DNA of 64,000 nt from Paramacrobiotus metropolitanus (GCF_019649055.1 NW_026570417.1:1-64000); one strand, 5' to 3'; counted from the stretch's first letter, positions 1 through 12,880 are shown. Program-made: numbers and translations. The notes: generated by a model from the sequence alone, not told the origin.

Positions 1-235
1 TTTTTCTTTGGTACGAAACGTTCCATATATAGAAAATGGGCCCAAATTCCAACTCTGACTCTGATTCTGACCACTCAAACTCTGACTCTTAAAAGTCTGA
101 CTCTGATTCTGAAGGTTTTTTAGGTTTTCTTAGGTTTTTCTTGGGTTTGGACATTCAGAGTCAGACTTTGAGTAGTCAGAGTCAGAGCTTGAGCGATCAG
201 AGTCTGAGTCAGAGCTTGAGCGTGGGCCTTGAAAA
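1..235. repeat. Degenerate AGTCAG / CTGACT simple repeat with inverted halves
   Basis: The first 110 bases are built from CTCTGACTCTGATTCTGA-like units. Bases 155-225 are built from the complement, AGTCAGAGTCAGAG. The two halves could fold back on each other, with a T-rich AGGTTTTTT stretch between them. It is low-complexity DNA, and the open frames over it have biased composition and no coding support. Confidence 0.7.
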
Positions 236-1031
236 TGAGGCGGACACATTGCAAGCATGATAGTGTTCTGTTGTAGTAAAAGAGATGCAGAAGATGCTGA
301 TATTTTCTTGATTTTGTCCTTCTTTGGGATCGGAAACTGTGCTCATAGATCACGTTTTGCAAGAATTTTGATTTTGGGTCGAAAGGCAGAAGTTCTTGCA
401 AAGTGTTGTTTATTTCGTTGCATCGCCGACATGTACGAAAGTAACTTGTCCCACGCTGGCCATGTTATTAATCGCGAGGGGCTGAACAACAAGCTGAACA
501 AGGTACCACGCTCTCACGGAAAAAGTATCGTAACGTTCGGTACACCACTGCAACAGCGCAGGTCGTACAATTTTGCCGCATTGAAGCCATTTTTGTTGCT
601 GTGACGCGTTACTGCACTGCCACTCGGTTCAGGTAACTGTGACACGAGGGAGAGAATATGAATAACATTATAAATACTTAGCCATTGGTATGTACCAGTA
701 CAACCGATATTTATATCAAGATTATGCAAACCAAAAATTAATAATTGCAAGACGGAAGGACAAAGAATTGGCAACTTGACTGCAGCGTGCAGAAATCGAT
801 ACGTATCGAGTGCGTTAAAGAAAATAGCTCGTAACTGCAAAGTGGGAAAATCGATGCATTGAGGGTGGTTGTACGCATCGATCAACTATTAGAGATGCCG
901 GTTCCGAGTTAAGATGATCCGTAAGCAGACCGCCATGACCGTTGGTGCGATATTCTTCCTCTTTTCTCAGAGAGGGCGGCCCTTCGGCGAAGGAAACCGA
1001 CAGGAACATTTCAGTTCTCTTGTCCAAGTAA
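236..1031. other. Non-coding stretch, nothing recognised
   Basis: Open frames on both strands overlap here without domain likeness or convincing splice sites. The region lies just 3' of the minus-strand gene ending at 1032, so its first part probably contains that gene's 3' untranslated region. Confidence 0.4.
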
Positions 1032-4000
1032 TCACACACGAAACACTTCGTTGATTCCATGTATTGCCATTCTGCTCAGTGTCTGCACATCCACCAGCCG
1101 CAGATCGGCTTTGTCCCACGTTTGCGGCATCCCGTTGGCGTCAAACCCGCTGAACCTGCAAACAATTCCTATGCGTTCAAGAACGTAAAGCAGAGGTAAA
1201 TAATGCCTGCTTACAAAAAGCAATAATTGCGCATAGAGTGCCACTCATCCGGGTAGGTCAGAGTGCGCACCCAACGGGCATGCACAGACGTGACCTTTGC
1301 CAGCATCTCCGCGGTGACCGGCGGGAAGTTGTTGTTGACAGCGTGCATGAAGCGGCTGGTCATGTGCAGTTCGCCGTCGCTGCACATAAGAAAAAGCCGC
1401 GGAATGGTACTTTGTAGTTTGTCGATAGCGAGGGCGCCCCAAGGATCGGTGATTTTTCTCATGAATTTCCGCTCGCGCCTCGGTAGACGCCGATCAGGCA
1501 TCAGATAACCAGGCTCTTCTTGAAAGATGTCGTATAACACTCGGCAAAAAACCTCAGCCACTGTGCAGTTCAGGAGCAGGATAGCATCGCAAGTGTCTCT
1601 ATACGCCAGTAGACTGCTCACTGTCGGGTGCGTCAAGAGCGATGAAGGTTGCCCCGCAATGGTCCCCGGTCCACAGAAAGTGTGATCTTTGAGGACCAGT
1701 AACGGTAGCCTGATCTGCATGGTGGCTAACAAGTCACGTACAAGTGAGAAATGATTGTCAGGGAAAACGTTCACAAGGGTGAGACTGATTGTGGTGGCAG
1801 TTATGGTTCGGTAGAGCAGCGAGGCCGCTTTGAAGCAGTTGTCGCTGTCGGATTTCAGATCCCAGCAGGCATCTAGAGAGATGCTGATGTGTTCATGCAT
1901 ACGGGGGTTATTCAGCAGCAGCAACCATAGTGCACACACCCTGTCATAACAGTAATTAATGTATCAACATATTATCGTTAGGCAGAAGCCGCAGAACGAT
2001 AAAGTCACCTAGGCAATCAGCTACCTACTCGTACAAATTTTAGATGGAGGAACACTCTGTTCTGTATGACGCTAGACATTTGCCTAAGGAAGTCAACGTA
2101 ACCGAGCAGAATTTTACTATGGCTGCAGATATATAATACGATTTCGCACGTCTGACTCTGAACCACGGCGGGGCCCCCGGCAGCTTGATGAAGAGTTTTG
2201 GGTATTTAAAGACGACTCAGTCTAGCCGTTGTTTCGAGATTTGCTGCAGACGGACCGGAACTGCAGACTGTCACGGTTTTTGCTCCCACGGTTTTTCGGT
2301 TTCTTTATGTAGACCATAAAATGTTCATTTATTCCGTGCCCTTAGTATGGTTGACTGCAGATTTATTAATAAGTGACTGCTATGCGCCCCGACAAACCGG
2401 GCGCACAGAAATTGGCTATGCGCCTAATTTCCGGTCTCAGAAATATCGGCGATTTTCTGTTTTTCCGAAGATTTTTTATATTTTATTTGGCTTCTTTTAT
2501 TTATCTAACCATTCCTTTTTCCTGTGGTATTGTCGAAACGCTATATTATTTGTTGATGTAAGATAAGTACCAGAATGCACCCAGACTTTAGGTAAGATCT
2601 ATGCGCTTTCCAAAATAATATCTGTGCGCAGGAAATCTTTAGGTGATATCAGGGACCGACTCTATACATATAGAGTCGGTCCTGGTAATATCTATGCGCA
2701 TGGACTTATGCCTCAACGTGTGAATTTATTTGCGATTGCTACAGCGTGCGATTTTGTGCGTACTTACAGCAATGGAATGGACTTCTGTGTCGTCCTAGAT
2801 GACCTATAAGGCCATAACAGTTGTTACACATAGAACCTAATAAACCCGTGTTATTTGTTTGCTGTGAAGTTGCTAAAAACCATAATCTCCCAGACGAATT
2901 TCGTGATGTTTTGAACAACCTTTTCAATAAACCAGGTGATAAAAAGGGGATAAACAAAACGAAAATTAGCTACTCGCATTAAAGATCTCTCAAATTCTGC
3001 AGTTCACTCCCAAAATTTAGCACGGAAAATTACAAAATTGCGAATTTTTGAAGATTTCAATTCCAGCAGCGTGCTGCTGGAATGAAAATGTGCTCATTCT
3101 AGCACCCATTTCCTCCCTGAAAATAGCCCTTAAGTGTGTGTCGATTGAACCAAAACTGAAAAATTTGACATTTTGGAAAAATCCGTTAATAGTTGCACTG
3201 TAACTGATGCATCATGCAAACGCAAACAGGTGACGGTTTAATGCAGTTTCTGACGGCTGGTTGTTTCCTTCGGACTTGCAAGATAACTCCAACTCTTGCG
3301 TCTCGATCAATTATTGTTTAAACCAAACCAGCTTCAATAATTTAGGCGAACAAGCTGCTTTCTGTGACAACTTTTATCGCTGTCAAGAAATTTCATTACT
3401 CTGTACATGTGGAAACACGCTTACGAAACACGCTTATGAAACATTATAAGTTTACGTTGAGTAAGTGATAAGAATGCAAAATCGATTTTGTATGTTTTAC
3501 TCCATAGCCGCCGCCTGAAGTTCTCCGGTGCTCGAGAACCGGCAGTTAGAATTTTGCCTTGTCCGGTTTCAAATTAAAAGGCATATTCTAAATTAGAAAA
3601 TTTGCTGAATTTCTGATCATGTATCTTTGTGCATATATATAGGGCTTTTGCGTTAAATGTAATTGCTAATATCCTTACAAAGTCCATGCTTGGGAGATTC
3701 AGCAAAATTAGTGAGTCGAAGTCGATAGCACTCAAAGCTAGCGTTCAAGTCGATAGCGTCTGGCCTCTGGAACACAACCAGCGGTCAGCGGCTTACTTAA
3801 GTAACTAAACCAACAACTTTGGATGGTTGCACAGCTACACTGGCAGCAATGCTAAACTATCCTCTTATAAGGTATTAACCGTTAAAAAACAAGCCGTATA
3901 TACTTAGTCTTTGTATGTGTAACGTATACAGTATCTTTATGTATGCATAACTCACTGCACTCTGCAGGGTTTTGCCCTCCGGAAAATACTAAACCACTCC

Positions 4001-7000
4001 CCTAAAATGAGCGAATCAAAGGCGTGTAACATTTTGGTTACAAATCTCCATAGACAAACCAAAAACAAGCCGTTAACACTATTCCTATGCGAAGACTAGT
4101 CTTCCTCTTTTCATAGTGTTAAGTCTGCATCTGTGTGCAGCCGACGGAAAATATAAGAGAACAAACCACCTGTCGCAGAGGCTTCGGAATGCTATTCAAA
4201 AGCCAGTCACCTATAAGAGCACATCTTCGCAACTGGGCAACCGATTCAGGAACGACTGCCGCGACTATAGATACAAGTATGCGAATGGCTTTGTTTATTG
4301 TGAAAATTGTTTTGCTTCCTACTGATCAACATTTGTCAGCAAACCTAATCTCCATGCTTGTCCGCAGCCCGTCTTCAGCTTTTCTGAAGTGAGGGGCGCA
4401 GGCAACGCTAAGAAAAGGCTGGCGCAGGTGAGCCATATCCTTTTATGTACGAGGTAGTTCAATGAAATCGGGTGGACCACAGAATTCTCATACCGTTTGG
4501 TTTTCATTTGCGAGTGCAAATCCAGGTGAGAAAAAATTTTTTCCACAATGAAAGGCGACAGGTCACCGATGGAAGCAGTTGGATGCAGTGCATCTACTTC
4601 AACATCTACAAGCAATAACAACGAGTTGGTGTACCTAAATAATAGTGACGTTGCGCAAACGCGCTTCTGGTGGCAGTTGCTTGTCGCTCGTCGCTTTTAT
4701 CCAGTCTGCGCTCTGTCTCTGACAGATAAAGCACAGACTGGATAAAAGCGACAAGCAACTGCCACAAGAAGCGCGCTGCGCAACGTCACTAGTGTGTACA
4801 AGCTTGTCCGGTAATTTCTGACGAATCAATACAGCGAATTGCACAAAATTTGCGTGTTACGCCAAACTTGACACTACGGCGCGCCACGCCACAATGTTTA
4901 AACACGTAACTTGCATTGGCTGGCTGTTGGCTTGGTACACGCCATATAATTTTATTAAATAATAGGAACTGCCTGGCAGAAGGTGGCTAGAAAATGATAG
5001 GTGCACTAAGCCGCAATCTGACTGCGGAGCGCATTTAGGCAATTTGATGAACGTAGTGAAGTGGCCATCGTTATAAGCGCAAACTTCGCGGTAGCTGTAC
5101 CTTTACGTAGGAAATTACCGGACAAGCTTGAAATGGTGAGTCTCAATTTCGGAGCTAGATTAGATTGGTTGGACTTTTTCCAGTTACGTCGGCTCTTGAT
5201 AACTGGATGTCTTGAGGCTTGAACTGTGTGGAAGCGTTCAAGGTCAGTGTACGGAATGCCCGCGAAAGAAAATAATTTGCACGAGACTATGCGGAGAGAA
5301 GTGGTACTACTGTAGTCGTGCAAATTGTCTACTAGTGCACCCATCCATGGTTGACGGTTAACTTTAACGTGCACTGACAACCTTCCACGGTTGATTGTTA
5401 TTTGTTAGGTAACTCGTACGTTCGTAACTTCGTACAGCGCTCAAAGAGTCCTAACAACATGAATGTGCTATTCGTAATTTCGTACCATTGTTCGGGACAA
5501 TTACTCGGCGGGACATAACGCTGTGAGATCGCGTCATCGCGAGACTGTTTCGACACCATGACTGCTCGTATTTGAAGGAAATTATGTTGATTAAGTTTGC
5601 AAGGCATAAAAAAAACAGACAAGGAATCTAAGAAAAAACAATAAGAAACTAAGGACCTGGTTTTTTTAAACCTAATTAACCCTTTTAAAACACAGCACGT
5701 CGGACGCTCTCTCGGCAAATTTGTCCGTAATTCGAGTGCCCCAAGACGGATTGTCCGCGACTAAATGTCTAGGGGCAAAATGTCGCAAAGCAATAAAGTC
5801 TCAGAGCTGTATGCCCCAAGTCGAAATATCCCAGCGCCTGCATGTCCGGCGGCTGAATGTCTTCGCGGCAAAAAATCGTGCGTTGAATTTTAGTGAGGCG
5901 AAATGTCACACTCCCAAATTTCCAGTTTTCCGGGTCCGCTGAGAAAGCCTGCACTGCAATGTGCACGCTATTGTGTAATAAATGTAATTGTAGCCAGTAC
6001 TACATGCTAGTGCGCCATAAATGGTGCAAGAGTGGCAAAGCACGTCACCCACAAAAAGATTATGGGTCAAATAAGGGAAAAACAAAGATTGGCAAAGCCT
6101 GCGAATCTGTAATTTTTTTGCTTTGCTTATGTTCGATTTCCCGTCGCTTTTACTTATATTACCAACAGGTGTCCTGCATGAGAGCAATAGTTTTTCGTAA
6201 GCCCTCCAGGAGGGACTGGATGAGCTTTCTAGAGAAGAAGCTCGAGAAGATTTATTGCCGCGAAGACATTCCGCCGCCGGACATGCAGGCGCTGGGATAT
6301 TTCGACTTGGGGCATACAGCTCTGAGACTTTTTTGCTTTGCGACATTTTGCCGCTAGACATTTAGTCGCGGACAATCCGTCTTGGGGCACTCGAATTATG
6401 GACAAATTTGCCGAGAAAACGTCCGACGTGCTGGGTTTTAAAAGGGTTAATTAGTTTTCCTGTAAAGAAGCGGATTCTGTTCGCGAGGATAAGGGATAGC
6501 CGTTAGAAAAGTTGCACCACAGAGTCTGGTACACGGAAAAGCACGCATACGCTGCCGTAACGATTACGACGGTGTGTGGTGCCCGGCACTCGGCAGGCAA
6601 CGGCCGGAAGTATAAGTGGTGCAACTTCATCTAAGGACTACACCAAAAAATTGCGGTACGGAATGCGGATGAACTGTTCCTAAAAGCGCTTTTAGCAAAA
6701 CAGGAATATTTCTGTAAATTTTATTGAATAACGTGCTAACCTTCTCTGTTCGGTAATATAATGGAGCTTTCGTGGAGTATTCGATTGCCAATGGGGGGTA
6801 GGTCAATGCGGCTGGCCAGGTGCGTGTCCAGCATTTCCGCTAACGTAGCCACTGTCCACTGCGTCGTCACTTCATCTGTTGACTGGCTCAAGACAATAAA
6901 CATGCAACCCGCCTGCTCGATACGCAGGTGAAATCGACAGCAGCGCCACATTACTAGTCCATCCATATTTCGTCGGAGGGCTTTACGAGCATGCTTAATC

Positions 7001-7533
7001 ACCCGGAACTTGTCGGAGGCATCACTTAGAACAGCGTTCGCTCTGGCAAACGGGATAAAGTGTTTGGCATACAGCATACCACTGCGGCGCTGCAGCAAGG
7101 GCGGTCCTGTGGGTGGCAGCTGACTGGTTATCTGACCGTTGTAAACCAGTTGATCATGTCCTGCGGTGCGGATGTAAAACAGGTAGCAGAAATCACAACC
7201 CTGAAAGATCTCCAGCATAACGGCCGGTCGGAAGCGCAACGGTCCGTTCTCTTCATCACGGAGCGCGACAAATACTGGAATATTCTCGAAGCCGGCTTGT
7301 CTGGTGTCGTGGAAGAAGGGCAGTGGCCACACGGCGCCCGAGTGTATCCAACGAGCTTCAACTGTTTTGGAGTCGAAATGGATGAAGGCGTGATCGCCGT
7401 CCATGTCTTGAATATACCCCAGCCACCACGTGTCGTCAGAACGACGAACAGCGACGGTGTTCTGGTAGCTCATCTGGTTGGCCTCCACCAGCAGCGGCCG
7501 ATACCGCGGCATTACCGGCCATAAGGAATCCAT
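1032..7533 (-). CDS. Lineage-specific protein with Tudor/Agenet-like N-terminal region; three-exon model
   Basis: I do not recognise the family. Model: exon 1 7533-6741, exon 2 1940-1215, exon 3 1155-1032. Exon 1 starts at ATG 7533 and encodes about 264 residues; residues 25-75 (DDTWWLGYIQDMDGD, then HFDS, RWIHSGAVWPLP) look like a Tudor/Agenet-type barrel. Exon 1 ends at a GTTAGC donor; exon 2 begins after a GACAG acceptor. Exons 2 and 3 join cleanly through a 59-base intron (GTAAGC...TTGCAG) and end at TGA 1032. The pairing of exon 1 with exon 2 is supported by the decayed copy at 12.1-12.9 kb, where the same two blocks lie about 140 bases apart. Oddities: the 4.8 kb intron is swollen by mobile DNA, and the exon 1/exon 2 phases do not match as drawn (1 versus 2), so there is a small missed exon, a shifted junction, or decay. 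No catalytic motif is visible. Confidence 0.6.
2653..2682. repeat. 30-base palindrome
   Basis: Two perfect 14-base arms (GGACCGACTCTATA and its complement) flank a CA loop. It lies in the large intron of the 1032-7533 gene, among several short TATGCGC-type inverted motifs between 2380 and 2700. Probably the core of a small transposon remnant. Confidence 0.7.
2690..4640. other. Intronic/non-coding DNA, nothing recognised
   Basis: No frame longer than about 100 codons has domain likeness. Sequence is AT-rich. A short GCAGCAGCGTGCTGCTGG-like palindrome is visible near 3065-3080. It lies inside the modelled 4.8 kb intron. Confidence 0.35.
4643..4791. repeat. 149-base hairpin with about 66-base arms
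   Basis: The sequence from TAGTGACGTTGCGC onward is repeated in reverse complement down to GCGCAACGTCACTA. The arms differ by only a few bases around a short central loop. It could extrude as a long hairpin and is typical of a foldback MITE. It lies in the intron of the 1032-7533 gene. Confidence 0.8.
4799..5132. mobile_element. Possible foldback MITE next to the hairpin
   Basis: CAAGCTTGTCCGGTAATTTC near 4800 returns in reverse complement at about 5113-5132. Inner sequence matches only weakly. Without a clear target duplication the ends are uncertain. Confidence 0.4.
5680..6446. mobile_element. piggyBac-type MITE with TTAA target duplication
   Basis: A 767-base element is flanked by TTAA on both sides (5676-5679 and 6447-6450). 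Its inverted ends start CCCTTTTAAAAC and run about 197 bases each (5680-5876 and 6249-6446). They are nearly identical, with roughly a handful of differences, so the insertion looks young. CCC-starting ends plus TTAA duplication are hallmarks of the piggyBac superfamily. There is no transposase inside; open frames in the arms are by-products of the inverted repeats. The arms contain degenerate AAATGTC/GGCAAAATGTC motifs. It sits in the large intron of the 1032-7533 gene. Confidence 0.85.
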
Positions 7534-10500
7534 CACTCTACTCAGAATACGGCAAGGTTCAAAGCTCTATATCATCCAGCTGAATTTACCACCTAATTTG
7601 AAGCGGTCCAGAAGAAACACTGAAAGAGTTAACGAGGTACAGATACGAAACGTGTTGAAATAATAGATCGCCAAGATCGAAATTATTGTCGACGGAAATT
7701 CGACCGACAATAAGTCGAACAGTCACTATGCCGACACGTAAGGCCGTCACGCAGTCGAGATAGTGTTTTGCAGTCCTCTTAGTTTTCCTAGGTTTCTTAG
7801 ATCCTTAGGTTTTTTTTCTGAGGTTTCTTGTGTTTTCTTATGTTCCTTAGTCATCGCCCTCGTGACGGTGGACTGGTCACGCTCGACGAAGTGTAGGTCG
7901 ACATAGTCGGTGAGCCTTGCGGAACATTAATGTCTTTCTGTAAGTTGTAGCTACCCATGCAAGAAAAAGTGGAATCCTAAAATCACTTTAGAAAATAAAG
8001 TAATTTTGTACGCAAAGTCAATGGGAATCGCTGATAATCCAAAAATGAAGAAAGGAAGTTCTCCGCGCGCACGCCTATTTGCAGGTTACATTTTGTATGC
8101 TGACTGCGGTCAAGCAACTGAGAGTAACTTTGTAGTAAAGTGCCATTAACTGAATTTTTGCGAGAAATACAGGCACAGAGTTAACAACATTCTACACAAT
8201 TATTGTTATAAAACATGCAGCATAGATCAAGTACGACTATCTGCTGATTATCTCGTATTATCTGCTGCTTCAGTACGCGTACTAGTACGAAATTACGAAT
8301 AAATAGTATCTGTAGTGCTGGTGACCACATCGTTCACAGCCCGAGCTGCTGTGCATTTACAATGGGAAATTTCAAACTGGAAAACAAGTAAGTATTGTGC
8401 GGTAAATGAATAAAAGCTTTTGCTCAGCAGAAGCGAAGATATACGAGTACTCGTACATACTTACATCTAATCTAATCGTGCTTACCAGTGTTAATCTGCG
8501 CTGATGTACACAGAGTACTGTCACGTGGCGGTACACTATAAAAATTATAAGTCACGTTTGCGGTAAATTGGATCGTAAACTAAAAGTTAAAATTGAATCG
8601 TCACTGAAAGTTAAAACAGTTCCATTACCATTCCCGATTCAGTGCACACTCAGAACGTCTACTACGCGGTTCGAATGGCGATTGTTGCTGTGGAACTGAA
8701 AAATATTTCGCTACACGTTTTGTGCATACCGAAAAAATTCTGTTATCGAAGAAAGTTTAATTCCTCTCCCTTCGAGTGCGCTCGGTGCAAACTGCAAATT
8801 AGGATCCAAAGGACGCTTTACAAGAAATTACTAGTACTGTATACCGTACGGTAATTTCCCTACTCGTACTGTAGTTCGTAGAATTTCAGGATATCACGGA
8901 TGAAATGTGCAACGCCTTGCGAAATTTCTCATTTTTTCTAAATTCCAAACCTGGTAGCAGGTAGTGGTTAGAGACCTCTAATATGAATTTGGCCTTTTGA
9001 ACAGAACATTTGAAGTTTAGCTATCGTTATTTAACAGAATAATTTCATTCACTACTACCATTAGATTCTGCTGTTTTACAGTAAGAAGATTACCAAAAAA
9101 TAATTTTATGATCTCAAGTCATTTCTTATCAGTTCTCACGGGCAGCCTGCTGATTAATTTCTTCAAGTTCTTGGGTTCTTAAAAGTTAATACCGTCTCGC
9201 ACCTCGGCCAACCTTCGCCTATAAGACTAATCAAAACATAGTAAGCATGGAAAAGAACCCAAAGCCTGTCATTCTTGCAATAAACATATTTATAAAATTG
9301 AAGCGCCCTCTAATCGTACATACTAAACTAATAAATAATCGCACATTTTCGCTCTTCGGGCTTTCTTCTTAATCTTTTTGCAGTCAAGTGTTAACTGTTA
9401 ACCCATTGGACTCCATGTGGCATGTGCTCTTCAGTCTCCACGCCAGCTAAGTGCACTACAATTTCCAAATAAGAAACGTTTTTCCTAAAATCCTATCTAA
9501 ACGATTATAGTGGAGCTTAGTTCTGTTTCAAAATTCCACGGGCCCGAAAAAACATTTACCTTTATCTGCACTCAAATCTGGGAGCACGCATTTCGGGGAA
9601 TATAGAGCACCAATGATATATGTAATTATTCAACCGTGGCGATATCCAGCAGTAATAGCAATACACGCGTCGAAGCTATAACAGTCAGCAGCAGTAATTT
9701 GCACAATAAGCCAAAATAGAAGGAATTCGATGCTGTGTAACAGAAAATAAGTACAGCAATTATAATCGGCGCGCGTCCTGATCAAGCAACTGTCACAAAG
9801 TATATAATTTTGTTTTGGCAAACGCAAATAACAGTTTAAAGGAGCTCAGTAAAGGCGAATATGCATCAGCATTCATGGATGTAGAAATTACTGCTCCGTT
9901 CGTGCAGATCATGTATGTTGGAAATGTATGTACCTAGAAATGCCCTACTCAAGTAGTGATACAGTATTACGTTAAGCATATGCATACAGAGACTACGGGG
10001 AGATTATTGGCAGCTAAAGTATTGCTGTGCTCAGTGTGCTGCAGTCCTTGCTGTGCTGTCCTATTAATATCGTTCCCGAGGGACAGATAGCGTGGGGCGC
10101 GCAGCAGTGCACGGTGTGCACCGCACACTGCACAGTGCACAGGCTGCCACTAGTGGCATTAACTCTATAACGTCGAGCTGATGCCGGTTAAGTGGCTGCC
10201 GGTTGCGTGTGCTTTCACGCTTCCAGGCATGTCGATCTCACAATCCTGGGTCACTATAAATATTAAACAATTTCAAAGAACAATACTAAAATGATAAAAT
10301 TATATCGAACACTATCCTAGACTCCTAGTACATCTTGTACACATATCGGTGCTATTCACTTTGATTGAAAGTTAATTGAACAAACCTCACTTATTCAATA
10401 ATATAATATATATAGTCGGGCTTGTAAACAGGTTTCTTTACACTCACATCTGGCGGCACAATCAAGAAAAATTAAAGAGATTCTTTCTATACATATTTTC

Positions 10501-10790
10501 AAAATTCATATTTCCTATTCTCACCAATACCCCGATTCATATTTGCTTTCTATTTATTTTTTGCTATTTCCACCACCTTTTAACCGCGTTTTGGCTAATC
10601 GCACCACGTTTTGGCTTTTCAAAAATATTTTTTACACACCACCGGTCCACCATTGGATATCGTCACCACCTTTCTACACCTCATTTTGTCTACTCCCATC
10701 TCCTTAGATATGGGCAACGGCGATCACTGGGTCCTTATGAAACGGTCAACCGCAAAAAATGGTTGCGACTGTAGCGAAAGCAAGATGACC
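7534..10790. other. AT-rich intergenic DNA, nothing recognised
   Basis: I see no frame with protein-like composition and flanking splice sites. A palindromic TGCACGGTGTGCACCGCACA cluster lies near 10110-10140. T-rich AGGTTTCTTAG tracts at 7780-7850 resemble those at 110-150. Confidence 0.4.
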
Positions 10791-10799
10791 GCGGGCCAT

Positions 10800-10990
10800 C
10801 AACGGTATGCCGATCGCCATTCGGCGACTTTTTCAGCGCTGCAGCGACGGCATGCACAATGGCACATAAACAGTCGCTTCGTGTGGGCATAGGACGAGAA
10901 TTTCCCGCCAGTCACCGCCGACATGCTAGCAAAGGTCGCGACTGTGGACGCTCGTTCGGTGCGCAGGATCAGTGCAGAAACTATCTTCTA
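10800..10990 (+). pseudogene. Truncated copy of the 1032-7533 family (exon 2 end only)
   Basis: Translated in shifting frames this piece gives a match to the exon 2 C-terminal part of the 1032-7533 gene: RLFQRCSDG near 10822, then NFPPVTADMLAKV and DARSVRR at about 10898-10967. A stop and a frameshift separate the two blocks. It lacks the N-terminal exon and is on the opposite strand. It is a relic, not an expressed gene. Confidence 0.75.
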
Positions 10991-10999
10991 GTGTGCGCC

Positions 11000-12070
11000 G
11001 GCCGACCTAATCATTTCGCATTCGGCATTCAAGAAGAAGAAGAAATTTATTCCAGCGCTCTCAGCCTGGTAGAGGCATTATTTCGCCAATGCCATTTTCT
11101 CGTTAGTTAAAGAACAAATTGTTTAAACAGTGGAGTAGAAAAAAAAACACGGATAATATGAGGAAAACAGGTGCGACAAACAGAGCCGACAGTCAGAACA
11201 AGTTCAGATGTAGCAAAGAAAACGCTTAAGCCTAGTTAATCCGTCGGCAATAGACACAAAGTTCCGGTATGCACCTCTTGCGCATCCTTCAAAACATAAA
11301 AAAACAAACTTCGAGATACAAAACAACATATTATCGCGTTCTCCTACAGTGTACTTCTGCCTTAATGTTTCAAGAAAAGGTTCCGTAGGTCCATCGCTTT
11401 TTGTAAATCTTCGGTAAGATTATCCCGGAATGCTTCATGTCATGCCGCAAAAACAAAAACCCGCTCAGCAGCAAAAAACCCGCTCTTTGTATCCTCTGCC
11501 ATCCTTTGCAGGTATAGCGGCTGCATTAGATTGTGCGAGCAGGTTACCACGTAAGAAGTGGCATTTCGTATCCGAGAAAGCTTGCACGCCAGGAAGGATC
11601 GGCTTTATCGTAAATGTTTGACCTTTACCACATGTATATTTTGTGTTCCACCTTTGACTTGTATTCAGATCAAGTTGTACCGTGTACGCAGCAATGCAGC
11701 TTATCCTACAGTTTGTAGAGTTCATTTAATGATCACGTTAACTTGGATAGAATGCTTATTTTACCGGCAGGCATCCGGATTTTAAATAATATTCTCGATG
11801 TAAATTAAGAAATTTATCTAACAGTAACTTTGACTTGCTTGGATTTCTGATCCAATCAGCAACTGACAATCCAATCACGGCCAACGTCCACGGCGCTTGA
11901 AAAGAATTAATCAAAAACTGGAGCGTGCCACATGGTAAACGCTCAAGACCCGGAAAATAATGTCAAGCAGAACGGACAGTAAAACATTAATGCGTAACGT
12001 TCTTTGTGTTTTTCGGAAGCAGGTCTCAGGAAAAGCTAGAAGATACGCATTGTTTTCCACAACTCCAGAA
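11000..12070. other. Non-coding DNA, nothing recognised
   Basis: No supported coding, RNA or transposon signal. Short open frames here lack domain likeness. Confidence 0.35.
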
Positions 12071-12074
12071 GCGG

Positions 12075-12880
12075 CGGCAACGTCTACCACGGGATGATTG
12101 GGAGCAGCGATGAAGGCTACGTTGACCGACGTGCTTGAGAAGCATCTAACCAGCCGGGATATTTCTCCATTCCATTCATCCGATACCGAGAGGCCCGTTT
12201 ACACGCAGCCGGTTAGCAACCTGCCGTGTAACTCTTCGTGCTGCATTTTATATAATTAGCTGATAACGGTAGAAGAGATCTTGCGTGTGCAGTGCATATT
12301 GCCTAATTATGACAATTATGATTAGTTTTGTTCCGTTTTGCAACAGGGTGTGCGCATAGTGGCAGCAGCTGTTGGATAGTCCCCGCATGGCAGAGCAAAG
12401 CGAGTTGCCTACGAATTCTGGCTTCTCGTTGCTCGTCTTGCGAGACGTAGCCAGCGCCAAACCGTAGTATATCAACCGCTACAACCCGGCGACCTTAAAG
12501 CACCCGGCAGCGATGGATGCCGTAGTGTATAAACACATCATCGGCGACGACATTGTGCTGCTCAACTGGACCGTCGGCGACCTCTTCGGCCCGACAGCGT
12601 ACAATGTATTCAAGCATGAGCCCAATCGCGTTTGCCTGATCACGAACTTCTTCAAGCGGGAGTCGCATCTGAACAGTGTCAATAAATAAATCACTAATTC
12701 GCGGAAGTCTTTGCGCTGCACCGAAGGCCGATCGCGCATGTTCGCGGGCTTCATGCACACTTTGAACGGCCGCTTCCCGCCGGTCACGGAGGAGATGCTT
12801 GCAATTAAAGGTCACGGCGGTGCGTGCGCGCTTGGTGCGTAAGCTGGTCTATCCCGAGAAGTGAGATAAATAGATCAACT
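12075..12880 (+). pseudogene. Decayed two-exon copy of the 1032-7533 family
   Basis: Bases 12110-12206 read ATLTDVLEKHLTSRDISP, matching the end of exon 1 of the 1032-7533 gene, and stop at a GTTAGC donor as in that gene. A roughly 140-base intron-like gap leads to CAGGGTGTGCGCA, the counterpart of that gene's exon 2 acceptor. From 12347 the frame matches exon 2 (DDIVLLNWTVGDLF; FMHTLNGRFPPVTEEML) but contains several stops and a frameshift near 12690. The N-terminal domain is missing. This copy is valuable because it shows the short ancestral spacing between the two exons. Confidence 0.8.

Noticed and set aside
5893..6361. Two 150-codon frames in opposite directions
   Set aside because: They lie in the inverted arms of the piggyBac-type MITE and mirror each other.
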